Source: Micromonospora olivasterospora (lineage in GTDB: Bacteria; Actinomycetota; Actinomycetes; Mycobacteriales; Micromonosporaceae). From it: a DNA stretch of 64,000 nucleotides. Shown here piece by piece: positions 49,926 to 57,965 of this stretch. Numbering within the stretch: position 1 is the stretch's first letter; each line of letters begins with the position of its first letter. The DNA lies in the NCBI RefSeq assembly GCF_007830265.1, contig NZ_VLKE01000001.1, positions 1,488,001-1,552,000 on the forward strand, given 5' to 3'. A program made the translations under genes and the position numbers. A model generated the notes under the pieces. It did not search any database, was not told the DNA's origin, and worked only from the letters and a program-made list of their open reading frames with translations.

Positions 49926-50999
49926 TCAGGCGGGGGCGAGCCAGCGGTGCAGGGTGGCGGCACCGTCGCGGATCTTGCTGATCTCGACGTGCTCGTCGGG
50001 GTGGTGGGCCAGGTTGGGGTCGCCCGGGCCGAAGTTCAGGGCGGGAATGCCCATCGCGGCGAACCGGGCCACGTCCGTCCAGCCCAGCTTGCCGATCGGC
50101 GCGGCGCCGACCGCCGCCAGGAACTCCCGCGCCGGGGCCGCCTCCAGCCCGGGCGCCGCCCCGGCCGCCATGTCCGTCACCGTCAGGTCGAAGCCGGCGA
50201 AGACCTCCCGCAGGTGCGCCTCGGCCTCGGCCGGGCTCCGGTCCGGCGCGAACCGGTAGTTCACCTCGATCTCGCACCGGTCCGGCACCACGTTGCCGGC
50301 GACGCCGCCGTGGATCCGGACCGCGTTCATGCCCTCGCGGTACTCGCAGCCGTCGATGGTGACCCGGCGCGCCTCGTACGCCGTCAGGCGGCGCAGCACC
50401 TCACCGGCGGCGTGGATGGCGTTCACGCCGTGCCAGGAACGCGCCGAGTGGGCGCGGACGCCCGTGGTGGTCACCATGGCGCGCATGGTGCCCTGGCAGC
50501 CGGCCTCCACGATCCCGTACGTCGGCTCGAGCAGCACGGCGAAGTCGGCCTGGAGCCACTCCGGGTGCGCCTCGGCGACGAGGAACAGACCGTTGTACTT
50601 CGACTCGATCTCCTCGGCCTCGTAGAAGAAGTACGTCACGTCGTACCTCGGCTCGGGCAGGGTCACCGCCAGGTGCAGCGCGTACGCCACCCCGGACTTC
50701 ATGTCCGAGGTGCCGCAGCCGTACATCAGGTCCCCGCGCATCGTCGACGGGAAGTTGTTGTTCAGCGGGACGGTGTCGAGGTGCCCGGCGAGCACCACCC
50801 GCGTGGCCCGCCCGAGGTTGGTACGCGCCATGACGGTGTTGCCGTACCGGTAGGTGGTCAGGTGCGGTACCCGGCGCAGCACCTCCTCCACGCAGTCGGC
50901 GATCGCCTTCTCGTCGAGGGAGACGGACTCAATGTCGACGAGCGCGCGGGTCAGTGCCACCGGATCGGCCAGGACCTCGGGGGTCAGCGGGTTCTCCAT
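49926..50999 (-). CDS. dapE: succinyl-diaminopimelate desuccinylase
   Basis: A 357-residue M20 metallohydrolase that removes succinate from N-succinyl-LL-DAP in lysine/DAP synthesis. Zinc-site blocks: VVLAGHLDTVPLNNNFP (His, Asp), LMYGCGTSDMKSGVAYAL (Asp), FYEAEEIESKYNGLFLV (catalytic and metal Glu), and C-terminal GDPNLAHHPDEHVEISKI (His). Full length. ATG 50999 was preferred to GTG 51008 because 51008 falls inside the shared -10 palindrome. Divergent from dapD, the enzyme two steps earlier, an arrangement that coordinates the pathway. Confidence 0.95.
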   Translation of the reverse strand: MENPLTPEVLADPVALTRALVDIESVSLDEKAIADCVEEVLRRVPHLTTYRYGNTVMARTNLGRATRVVLAGHLDTVPLNNNFPSTMRGDLMYGCGTSDMKSGVAYALHLAVTLPEPRYDVTYFFYEAEEIESKYNGLFLVAEAHPEWLQADFAVLLEPTYGIVEAGCQGTMRAMVTTTGVRAHSARSWHGVNAIHAAGEVLRRLTAYEARRVTIDGCEYREGMNAVRIHGGVAGNVVPDRCEIEVNYRFAPDRSPAEAEAHLREVFAGFDLTVTDMAAGAAPGLEAAPAREFLAAVGAAPIGKLGWTDVARFAAMGIPALNFGPGDPNLAHHPDEHVEISKIRDGAATLHRWLAPA

Positions 51000-51006
51000 G
51001 ATTCGC

Positions 51007-51016
51007 ACGGTACCGT
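51007..51016. promoter_or_regulatory. shared divergent -10 palindrome ACGGTACCGT
   Basis: The 10-bp palindrome gives TACCGT on the plus strand (51011-51016, 6 bases before dapD GTG 51023) and TACCGT on the minus strand (51013-51008, 8 bases before dapE ATG 50999). Both transcripts would be leaderless and their polymerases would compete for overlapping DNA. Confidence 0.5.
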
Positions 51017-51022
51017 TTTGAC

Positions 51023-51979
51023 GTGACGACCGAATCTGCCTGGGGCATCGGCCTGGCCACCGTTACCGCTGACGACCAGGTGCTCGACACCTGGTACCCG
51101 ACCGGGAAGCTCGGCCTCGGCGCGCTGCCGCTGGTGCCCGGCGAGGACCAGGCCGACGTACTCGACCTGCCGCCCGGCGCGATCGGCGAGCGGGCGCTGC
51201 CCGGTCTGCGTACGGCGGTGGTGGTGACCGAGATCGGCTCGCTGGCCGACCCGATCAAGGACGCGACCGACGCGTACCTGCGGTTGCACCTGCTGTCCCA
51301 CCGCCTGGTGCGGCCCAACGAGCTGAACCTCGACGGCATCTTCGGCAAGCTGGCGAACGTGGCCTGGACGTCGGCCGGACCGTGCCCGCCGGAGCGGGTG
51401 GACGAGCTGCGGGTGATCGAGCGGGCCGCGGGCCGCCACCTTGCCGTGTACGGGGTCGACAAGTTCCCCCGGATGACCGACTACGTGGTCCCGTCCGGGG
51501 TGCGGATCGCGGACGCGGACCGGGTCCGGCTCGGCGCGCACCTGGCCGCCGGCACCACCGTGATGCACGAGGGCTTCGTCAACTTCAACGCCGGCACCCT
51601 CGGCACCTCGATGGTCGAGGGCCGGATCGTGCAGGGTGTGGTGGTCGGCGACGGCTCCGACATCGGCGGCGGCGCGTCGATCATGGGCACCCTGTCCGGC
51701 GGCGGCACCGAGCGGGTCAGCATCGGCCAGCGGAGCCTGATCGGCGCGAACGCCGGCGTCGGCATCTCCCTCGGCGACGACTGCGTGGTCGAGGCCGGCT
51801 GCTACATCACCGCCGCGTCCAAGATCAGCCTGCCGGACGGGCGGGTGGTGAAGGCCCGCGACCTCTCCGGCGTGGACGGCCTGCTGTTCTGGCGCAACTC
51901 GGTGACCGGCGCCCTGGAGGCCCGCCCCCGCACGGGCCGGGGCATCGAACTCAACGCAGCCCTGCACGCCAACGACTGA
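51023..51979 (+). CDS. dapD: 2,3,4,5-tetrahydropyridine-2,6-dicarboxylate N-succinyltransferase
   Basis: A 318-residue actinobacterial-type DapD that adds succinate to tetrahydrodipicolinate. The C-terminal left-handed beta-helix shows hexapeptide repeats ([60 protein letters not shown]). [16 protein letters not shown] and [17 protein letters not shown] are family blocks near the active site. Trimeric, cytoplasmic. GTG start after the shared palindrome. Followed by two tandem repeats and a good terminator. Confidence 0.95.
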   Translation: MTTESAWGIGLATVTADDQVLDTWYPTGKLGLGALPLVPGEDQADVLDLPPGAIGERALPGLRTAVVVTEIGSLADPIKDATDAYLRLHLLSHRLVRPNELNLDGIFGKLANVAWTSAGPCPPERVDELRVIERAAGRHLAVYGVDKFPRMTDYVVPSGVRIADADRVRLGAHLAAGTTVMHEGFVNFNAGTLGTSMVEGRIVQGVVVGDGSDIGGGASIMGTLSGGGTERVSIGQRSLIGANAGVGISLGDDCVVEAGCYITAASKISLPDGRVVKARDLSGVDGLLFWRNSVTGALEARPRTGRGIELNAALHAND

Positions 51980-51990
51980 CCGGCGGGCGG

Positions 51991-52074
51991 TCCGGTCGGC
52001 GTTGACCCCGCCACGTCGCCGACATCGCGGGGTCCGGTCGGCAATGACCCCGCCATGTCGCCGACATCGCGGAG
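51991..52074. repeat. 42-bp tandem duplication with CATGTCGCCGACATG-type cores (copies 4 and 5)
   Basis: Units 51991-52032 and 52033-52074 differ at four positions. Each carries a palindrome core, CACGTCGCCGACATC (52012) and CATGTCGCCGACATC (52054), with one decayed arm end. They lie between dapD and its terminator. Confidence 0.8.
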
Positions 52075-52101
52075 TCCGGCCGGCTCTGCCCGGGTACGGC
52101 A

Positions 52102-52130
52102 GAAGCCCTCAGCAGCTCGCTGAGGGCTTC
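52102..52130. terminator. bidirectional terminator between dapD and the DUF397 gene
   Basis: A 12-bp stem GAAGCCCTCAGC/GCTGAGGGCTTC with a 5-base loop, flanked by A on the left and TT on the right. Confidence 0.85.
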
Positions 52131-52140
52131 TTCGTTCGGC

Positions 52141-52329
52141 TCAGGACTGTTTCGCGAACTCCAGGAACGAGCGCCAGGTCTGCGGGGCGAAGGTGAGCAC
52201 CGGGCCGGCCGGGTCCTTGCTGTCGCGGACGGCCACCACGTCGCGCAGGTTGTCGGCCACCTCGACGCAGTCGCCACCGCTGGTGCCGCTGCGGGTGGAC
52301 TTCTTCCACTTCGCGCTACTGAGGTCCAT
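52141..52329 (-). CDS. DUF397 family protein
   Basis: A 62-residue protein with the typical blocks AKWKKSTRSGTSGGDCVEVA, VVAVRDSKDPAGPVLTFAPQ and TWRSFLEFAK. The Lys-rich N-terminal part differs from the two other DUF397 proteins in the window. ATG 52329 lies inside the end of the DUF5753 regulator (14-base overlap), so translation is coupled. It is the third DUF397 gene in 64 kb, all next to a DUF5753 gene or its remains. Confidence 0.9.
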   Translation of the reverse strand: MDLSSAKWKKSTRSGTSGGDCVEVADNLRDVVAVRDSKDPAGPVLTFAPQTWRSFLEFAKQS

Positions 52330-53110
52330 GCTGGCTCTCAACTTCCTTCATCAGAGCAACCGACAGGTTCTGCGGCAAGGCTACGCCCCGCACGCTCTCC
52401 CACCGAGCCAGGAGCGTAGCCATGCCATCCTCGCCATCCACGACGAGGCCGGAAAGCTGGTTCTCCAGGTGCCCTACCCAGCCGCCGTCCACGGAACGGG
52501 CCAAGGCCAGCGGACCCGACAGTCCGACATGCAAGCCGGCATCGAGCGGAATGACATGAATGTGGATGTGGGGCAGTTCGGCCATCCGCAGTAGGTGCGC
52601 GAGCTGTTCAGCCATGATCGCGTCGCGGCGGCGCAGAGCGGTTTCATCGATAACGGCAATAACCTGGGGTGGTCGCTCACGGCTCAGAATCTCCTGCCGT
52701 TCCAGACGGGAGGCGACCTGCTTCTCCACCTCCTCTTCGGGCCGGGTGTCGTCGAAGCGCAGTACCGCGCGGGCGTAGTTGGCCGTCTGGAGCAGGCCGG
52801 GAACCAGGGTGGGATTGAAGTACCGGAGTTGCTTGGCCGCCCGTTCAGCTTCCAGCCAGGGCTTGAACCAGGAGGGTTCCCGATCCCGTTCGGCCATCTT
52901 CAGCAGAGCCGTGAAAAGGCCGCCCGTCTTCAGCACCTCGTCAACCCGGCCGAGGAGCGCACGATCGAGCGGTCGTGAGCCGGTCTCGACGGCAGACACC
53001 ATCGAGGCCGAGTAGTGGACCAGGCGGCCGAACTCTTCCTGACTCAGGCCGGCGTTGGTACGCATCCGGCGAAGCTGAGCACGAATCAAATCGACGGTCG
53101 ACTCTTCCAC
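52316..53110 (-). CDS. XRE-family HTH regulator with DUF5753 domain
   Basis: A 264-residue regulator. HTH near residues 7-60 (LIRAQLRRMRTNAGLSQEEF, SASMVSAVETGSRPLDRALL), then DUF5753 (RYFNPTLVPGLLQTANYARA, EEEVEKQVASRLERQEILSR, VIDETALRRRD, LPHIHIHVIPLDAGLHVGLS). It is a useful intact reference for the broken copy at 10091-10613. The gene and its upstream region (to about 53150) are visibly less GC-rich than neighbours, which suggests acquisition. GTG start at 53110; upstream GTAAAGCTCACAAAATTAC (about 53116-53135) is a loose palindrome. Confidence 0.9.
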   Translation of the reverse strand: MEESTVDLIRAQLRRMRTNAGLSQEEFGRLVHYSASMVSAVETGSRPLDRALLGRVDEVLKTGGLFTALLKMAERDREPSWFKPWLEAERAAKQLRYFNPTLVPGLLQTANYARAVLRFDDTRPEEEVEKQVASRLERQEILSRERPPQVIAVIDETALRRRDAIMAEQLAHLLRMAELPHIHIHVIPLDAGLHVGLSGPLALARSVDGGWVGHLENQLSGLVVDGEDGMATLLARWESVRGVALPQNLSVALMKEVESQHGPQ

Positions 53111-53342
53111 AGCAACTCCACAGTAATTTTGTGAGCTTTACTCGCCATTCCTGCACGGCGGCCCACCTTCGACAGCCCGCCGTGACCAGGCTCGATGCCT
53201 TCCGACAGTAGTGGTGTCCTCACAAGACTGTCACGCAGGCAGGCTCGCTCCACGCCGAGATGGACCGGGGCGGGCTTCAGCCGGGGTCGCCCCGTCTCTC
53301 CCCGTGCGGGGCGGCCCCTTCCAACCACCCGAGGAGGTCGTT

Positions 53343-53525
53343 GTGCGTATCCGCTGGTTCCGATGTCGTACCGAGGCCCCGCCGTCGCTGCCCAGACGGC
53401 AGCGCGGCAGGTGTCTGCCGGACTGGATGACGCAGTCGACCGACGTCTTCCCGGCCTGCGACCCCGGCCGCGCCGGCCGGCTCACCCCGGCCCAGGAGTG
53501 GCGGGCGAACCGGGGGCGCTGGTGA
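53343..53525 (+). CDS. 60-residue small protein, first of three overlapping microgenes
   Basis: Starts MRIRWFRCRTEAPPSLPRRQ; the C-terminal half DWMTQSTDVFPACDPGRAGR with LTPAQEWRANRGRW looks like a conserved actinobacterial motif (TDVFP and GRxGRLTPAQ pattern, from memory). Contains three Cys. A GAGGAGG ribosome site precedes GTG 53343. Its TGA overlaps the next GTG as GTGA. Function unknown. Confidence 0.6.
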   Translation: MRIRWFRCRTEAPPSLPRRQRGRCLPDWMTQSTDVFPACDPGRAGRLTPAQEWRANRGRW

Positions 53526-53605
53526 AGATCGTCAAGCGGTTCCTGTGGTTCCTGCCCCTCACCGACTCCGACGCGCGGGCGACGGCGCTGAGGCTGCGAC
53601 GATGA
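53522..53605 (+). CDS. 27-residue microprotein, second of three overlapping microgenes
   Basis: VKIVKRFLWFLPLTDSDARA followed by TALRLRR. Overlaps the preceding stop (GTGA, 53522-53525) and the next start (ATGA, 53602-53605). An aromatic/aliphatic N-terminal helix suggests membrane or partner contact. The double overlap supports translation, but such a short frame could also be a spacer for coupling. Confidence 0.4.
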   Translation: MKIVKRFLWFLPLTDSDARATALRLRR

Positions 53606-53847
53606 GACCGTCCCGTCCGCATCTCCCGATGCGCCCGCTGTGGCGGTGTCGCAACTGCGGCGCGGAGTGGCCCTGTCAACCGGCTCGGCTGTCCCTGCTC
53701 AGCGAGTACCAGGGCAACCGGACATCCCTGCTGATCTACCTCAGTGGGCTGATGGCCGAGGCGCGCGACCAGCTCGCCAAGCTCAACTCCCACCACGTCC
53801 CCGACCTCACGGACCGGTTCATCACCTGGGCCAGGACCCGAAACTGA
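53602..53847 (+). CDS. 81-residue small Cys-containing protein
   Basis: Starts MRPSRPHLPMRPLWRCRNCG, followed by AEWPCQPARLSLLSEYQGNR and a helical, mildly hydrophobic middle (TSLLIYLSGLMAEARDQLAK). The WxCRxCGxxWPC cluster could bind zinc. Similar short actinobacterial proteins are often labelled flavin reductase in databases, in my view without support from the sequence. ATG 53602 overlaps the preceding microgene stop (ATGA). Converges with the S8 peptidase gene. Confidence 0.65.
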   Translation: MRPSRPHLPMRPLWRCRNCGAEWPCQPARLSLLSEYQGNRTSLLIYLSGLMAEARDQLAKLNSHHVPDLTDRFITWARTRN

Positions 53848-53906
53848 GCCCGGGTGCGGGGATGTCCGGGCCCGGCGGGAGCGCCCCGCCGGGCCCGGGC
53901 GCCGGG

Positions 53907-56900
53907 TCACCGCAGGCGGTACGCCTGGATGATCCGCGTGGTGACGGTGTTGCCGGCGGTGTCCTTCGCGGTGGCCCGCAGCGTGACGTGACCGGCGCCG
54001 GCCGGGTGCTGGACAGTTGCCGCCCAGCCGGGGCCCGTCCGGTGCAGCGCCGCCTTGCGCCAGGTCCGGCCGCCGTCGTACGAGACGTCGACGGTCAGTG
54101 CGGCGACCCTGGCCGCCGGCGAGCCGGGCTGCCGCTCGACCGCCACCGGTACGACGAACGTCCGGCCCGCCGGGGCGCTGTTGTCGGCGCGCAGCGGCGG
54201 GGCGAAACGCACCGCCATCGCCGGCTGCGGGACGTAGTCGTCGCCGGCGACGTGCTTGGACCGGAACGTCCAGACGCTGCTGACCTCGGTGCTGAGGTCG
54301 GTGAAGCCACGCTTTGCCGAGACCTCCAGCCGGTAGTTTGCCGCGCCCGGCGGCACCGCGAAGGCGCCGTACCCGGCGTTCGGGCTCTCCCCGACCAGCT
54401 CGCCGTCGCGGTACAGCGCGGTCCGCTCGGAGTCGTTGCGCGACCCGCCCGGGTGTCCCGCCGCGTCGCTGTGCACCGGCAGGTCGACCACGATCGTGTC
54501 GCCAGCGCGGGTGATGCCCTCGTGCCCCCAGCGCCGGACCGGGAAGGACGGCCCGTACGGCGCTGCACCCCACGTCTCGTGGGACCTCCGCCCGGCCCGG
54601 TACGCGGTGAGCGGGCTGAGCAACACGGCCTCCGGCTCCAGCCAGCCGTCGGCGTCCCGGGTGCCGTACACCGTCTCGCTGCTCCACCGCACGCCGGTCG
54701 TGTTGTAGTGCTCCACCCGCCGGCCGGGCGCGGTGGGCAGCACCACGGCGGATCCGCCCGTGTTGTACTCGGGCTCGCCCATCACGGCCCGCTCGGCCTC
54801 CAGCCCGGGGTACGCGTCCCGGAAGGTGTGCACGACCGTGGCGAGGTCCCGGCTGCGGTAGTGCCGCTCGTAGCCGGTCGGCATCCGGCCGGGGAACGCC
54901 TCCAGCAGCGCGTACAGGTAGGGGCTGCTGTCCGCCTCCCGGTCGACCCACTGGCTGCCGATCGTGCTGACGAACGCCTCGGGCGTGCTGTCCGGGCCGA
55001 GCTGGCCGACGGTCAGGCCCTCGAAGCCGTCGTTCCAGAGACCGAACGAGTAGACGCTCTGGTCGGCGCCGTAGAAGACCGAGCTGACGTCGACCAGCAG
55101 CGGGGTCGCGCCGCGTTGCGGCACGGTGGTCACGACCGGCTTGGCGGTGCGGGCGTCCACGGTGAGCCGGAGCGGCCGGTCGACCACCAGCTCGGGCTGG
55201 CTGAGCGCGGTGGCGCCGACGAACTCCCCGGCGTCGAGGTGGAACAGGTAGCTGAACAGCCCGTACCGGCCTTTGGGGACACGGACCGTGGCCGTGCCGT
55301 CGGCGTCGTAGACGTCGTAGGGGAACGCGAAGCCGTCCAGGGCGGCCAGGGTGGTCCCGTAGTCGCCGGTGGGCGAGCCGTTGCGGTCGAGGTGGCTGAT
55401 CGTGATGTCGTAGCTCTCCACCTCACGGTGCACGGCGACCGGGGTGACCGCCACGGCCGTCCCGGACCGGGCCACGATCCGGCCGGTGTAGTAGCCGTCC
55501 GGGCCGTCGACCCGCGTGTCCGCGGTGACCGTGGCCTGCGCCTGGCCGCCCGCCGGGACGGTGACAGTGGACGCGCCGAGCCGGAACGCTCCGGCCGGGG
55601 CGGGCTGGCCGTCCGGCCCGGTCGCCTCCACCGAGAGGTCGAGGGTGACCGGGGCGTCGCCATCGTTGCGCCAGGTGACCGTGCGCGTGATCGGCTCGTC
55701 GTCGCCGTGCGGCCACAGCGCCCGGCCGAACGACACGCTGACCGGATCGCTGGAGACCCGCTGCGTGATCGCCCGGGCCAGGTCGATCCGGCCCGCGCCC
55801 TGCTCGTACGCGGTCTGCCCCGGGTGGGGCTCTGCCGCGCCCATCAGGGTCGCCTTGAGCGCGCCGGCCCGCCAGTCGGGGTGCTGCTGGGCGAGCAGCG
55901 CCACCGCGCCGGCGGCGTGCGGGGTGGCCATGGAGGTGCCGGAGAGCGTCATGTACCGCTCGCCGACCGGTGCGCCGAGGTCGCTGCCGGCCGCCCGGGC
56001 GGCGACGATCTCCACACCCGGGGCGGTGACGTCCGGCTTGAGGGCGTCGTCGCCGACGCGCGGACCCCGGCTGGAGAAGTCGGCGAGTTCGTCGTCCCGG
56101 CCGACGGCACCGACCGCCAGGGCCGCGTCGGCGCTGGCCGGCGAGCTGACCGGAGCGAAGCCGCCGGCGTTGCCGGCGGCGATGACGAAGAGGGCGCCGG
56201 TCTGCTCGGTGAGGGACTGCACCGCCTGCTCCAGCGGGTCCACGTCCGGGGTGTCCGACCCGCCGAGGCTCAGGTTGACCACCCTGGCGCGCTTCTCCAC
56301 GGCGGCCCACTGCATGCCGGCCAGGATGGCCGACTCGGGGCAGCCGTTGACCTCGCACACCTTCCCGGAGAGCAGGGTCGCGTCCGGGGCCACGCCCCGG
56401 TACTTCCCGCCCGACGCCGCTCCGCTGCCGGCGATGATCGAGGCGACGTGGGTGCCGTGCCCGACGATGTCGCCCGGCTCCGCCTCCTCGGTGAAGTTGC
56501 GGGACTCCCCGATCCGGCCGGCGAAGTCGGGGTGGTCGCCGTCGACCCCGGTGTCCAGCACCGCGACCGAGACGCCCCGGCCGGTGAACCCGGCCGAGTG
56601 CGCGGCGGGTGCGCCGATCTGCGGCACGCTGTGGTCGAGCGTGACCTGGCGCCTGCTGTCCAGCCAGAGCCGGTCGACACCCCCCGCCGTGTCGACCCGG
56701 GCCCCCGCCCGGCCGGTGGTCACCGCGCCCCAGACCGCGCCGGCCCGGGCCTTCTCGGCGGCCACGGCCGCGCCGCCGATGGCCGGCAGCTCCCGGGTCA
56801 CCCGGGCGCCGTCGATCGCGGCCACGGCCCGCCGGGCCGCACCCGACCGGTACGACACCAGCAGCGGCAGGATGTCCCGGTGGGCGTCGTCGTAGCCGGC

Positions 56901-57260
56901 CTCGACCAGCCCGGTGACGTCGAACAGCCGCCGGTCCACCCGGCCGGACCGCAGCAGCGGCAGCGCGTCCTGGGGCAGCACGTCGACGCGCCCGGCGGCC
57001 CGCTGGACCAGGAACCGCAGCCCGTCCCGACCGGCGCCGGGGCGGACGCTGACCGCGCCCGAGGCGGTGAGGGTGACCCGGTCGCCGGTGACCAGGGTGA
57101 CGGTGGACGGACGACCGGCCGCGGGCCCCGCCGGGGCGGTGCTGTTCGAACCGGCGGCGGGGACGGCCGGGGACGCGACTGCCGGCACGCTCAGCGGGGC
57201 GGCAAGTAGCAGGCCGAGGACCAGGCCGAGGCCGAGGGGCTTTCTTCCTCTTCGGTGCAA
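53907..57260 (-). CDS. secreted subtilisin-like (S8) serine peptidase, multidomain
   Basis: A 1117-residue exported protease. Signal peptide: basic RRGRK, then a Leu-rich core (PLGLGLVLGLLLAAPLSV) and AVASPA cleavage region. Catalytic triad in SVAVLDTGVDGDHPDFAGRI (Asp), DIVGHGTHVASIIAG (His) and SGTSMATPHAAGAVALLAQQ (Ser); oxyanion Asn in VIAAGNAGG. The rest is beta-rich, with Ig/fibronectin-like domains and a C-terminal VDVSYDGGRTWRKAALHRTG repeat-type domain. The start codon is TTG 57260, but an AGGAGGA ribosome site supports it. Divergent from the acetyltransferase gene; a peptidase inhibitor or partner is not seen. Confidence 0.93.
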   Translation of the reverse strand: MHRRGRKPLGLGLVLGLLLAAPLSVPAVASPAVPAAGSNSTAPAGPAAGRPSTVTLVTGDRVTLTASGAVSVRPGAGRDGLRFLVQRAAGRVDVLPQDALPLLRSGRVDRRLFDVTGLVEAGYDDAHRDILPLLVSYRSGAARRAVAAIDGARVTRELPAIGGAAVAAEKARAGAVWGAVTTGRAGARVDTAGGVDRLWLDSRRQVTLDHSVPQIGAPAAHSAGFTGRGVSVAVLDTGVDGDHPDFAGRIGESRNFTEEAEPGDIVGHGTHVASIIAGSGAASGGKYRGVAPDATLLSGKVCEVNGCPESAILAGMQWAAVEKRARVVNLSLGGSDTPDVDPLEQAVQSLTEQTGALFVIAAGNAGGFAPVSSPASADAALAVGAVGRDDELADFSSRGPRVGDDALKPDVTAPGVEIVAARAAGSDLGAPVGERYMTLSGTSMATPHAAGAVALLAQQHPDWRAGALKATLMGAAEPHPGQTAYEQGAGRIDLARAITQRVSSDPVSVSFGRALWPHGDDEPITRTVTWRNDGDAPVTLDLSVEATGPDGQPAPAGAFRLGASTVTVPAGGQAQATVTADTRVDGPDGYYTGRIVARSGTAVAVTPVAVHREVESYDITISHLDRNGSPTGDYGTTLAALDGFAFPYDVYDADGTATVRVPKGRYGLFSYLFHLDAGEFVGATALSQPELVVDRPLRLTVDARTAKPVVTTVPQRGATPLLVDVSSVFYGADQSVYSFGLWNDGFEGLTVGQLGPDSTPEAFVSTIGSQWVDREADSSPYLYALLEAFPGRMPTGYERHYRSRDLATVVHTFRDAYPGLEAERAVMGEPEYNTGGSAVVLPTAPGRRVEHYNTTGVRWSSETVYGTRDADGWLEPEAVLLSPLTAYRAGRRSHETWGAAPYGPSFPVRRWGHEGITRAGDTIVVDLPVHSDAAGHPGGSRNDSERTALYRDGELVGESPNAGYGAFAVPPGAANYRLEVSAKRGFTDLSTEVSSVWTFRSKHVAGDDYVPQPAMAVRFAPPLRADNSAPAGRTFVVPVAVERQPGSPAARVAALTVDVSYDGGRTWRKAALHRTGPGWAATVQHPAGAGHVTLRATAKDTAGNTVTTRIIQAYRLR

Positions 57261-57315
57261 CGAATCCTCCTAGGTGAGGCGTTATCACTGACGAGAGCCA
57301 CACATTGACGTAGAG

Positions 57316-57336
57316 TAGAATTACATACTCGGTATG
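57316..57336 (+). promoter_or_regulatory. TAGAAT -10 followed by CATACTCGGTATG palindrome
   Basis: TAGAAT (57316-57321) and CATACTCGGTATG (57324-57336) match the promoter at 49541. The palindrome includes an in-frame ATG (57334) for the acetyltransferase. A TTGACG at 57305-57310 is upstream but too close for an ideal -35. Confidence 0.5.
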
Positions 57337-57402
57337 CACGGCGAAACCCCTGAATACGAGAATCTCGTACACAATGGAGAACGGATCGGGCACGATGCTC
57401 CG

Positions 57403-57957
57403 GTGACCTCCATGAAGGACCGGATGCTCGCCGGCGAGCTGTACCGCGACGATCCCGAGCTACGCGCCGAGCTGGACCGGGCCGCCCGGCTCACCGAGGC
57501 GTTCAACCGCGGCTCGGCGGCGGACCCCGAGGGCCGGCTGGCCGTGCTGGGCGAACTGCTCGGCTCGCTCGGCGAGGACACCTGGGTCCGGCCGCCGTTC
57601 CACTGCGACTACGGCTGGAACATCCACCTCGGCCCGCGCGGGTTCGTGAACTTCAACGCGGTCTTCCTCGACGTCGCCCGGATCACCATCGGCGCGGACG
57701 CCCAGATCGGGCCGAACGTGCAGCTGCTGACCGCCACCCACCCGCTCGACCCCGAGCCCCGGCGGCAGAAGTGGGAGGCGGCGAAGCCCATCACCATCGG
57801 GGACAACGTCTGGCTCGGCGGCGGGGTGATCGTCCTCGCCGGGGTCAGCATCGGCGACAACACCGTCGTCGGGGCGGGCGCCGTGGTGACCCGCGACCTG
57901 CCGGCGAACGTGGTCGCGGTGGGCAACCCCGCCCGGGTCGTACGCGACCTGGCCTGA
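57403..57957 (+). CDS. maltose/galactoside O-acetyltransferase-like (hexapeptide repeat) enzyme
   Basis: A 184-residue left-handed beta-helix acetyltransferase. The Mac domain is at the N-terminus (MKDRMLAGELYRDDPELRAE), the active-site region FHCDYGWNIHLGPRGFVNFN and QLLTATHPLDP (catalytic His), and the hexapeptide tail ITIGDNVWLGGGVIVLAGVS, IGDNTVVGAGAVVTRDLPAN. Transfers acetyl from acetyl-CoA to a sugar. GTG 57403 fits the family N-terminus; in-frame ATG 57334 inside the palindromic promoter would add 23 residues of atypical sequence. Confidence 0.9.
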   Translation: MTSMKDRMLAGELYRDDPELRAELDRAARLTEAFNRGSAADPEGRLAVLGELLGSLGEDTWVRPPFHCDYGWNIHLGPRGFVNFNAVFLDVARITIGADAQIGPNVQLLTATHPLDPEPRRQKWEAAKPITIGDNVWLGGGVIVLAGVSIGDNTVVGAGAVVTRDLPANVVAVGNPARVVRDLA

Positions 57958-57965
57958 GAGGCCTG

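Noticed and set aside
53602..53847. Flavin reductase label for the 81-residue protein
   Set aside because: Far too short for a flavin reductase and lacks any flavin-binding motif; kept as a Cys-containing small protein.
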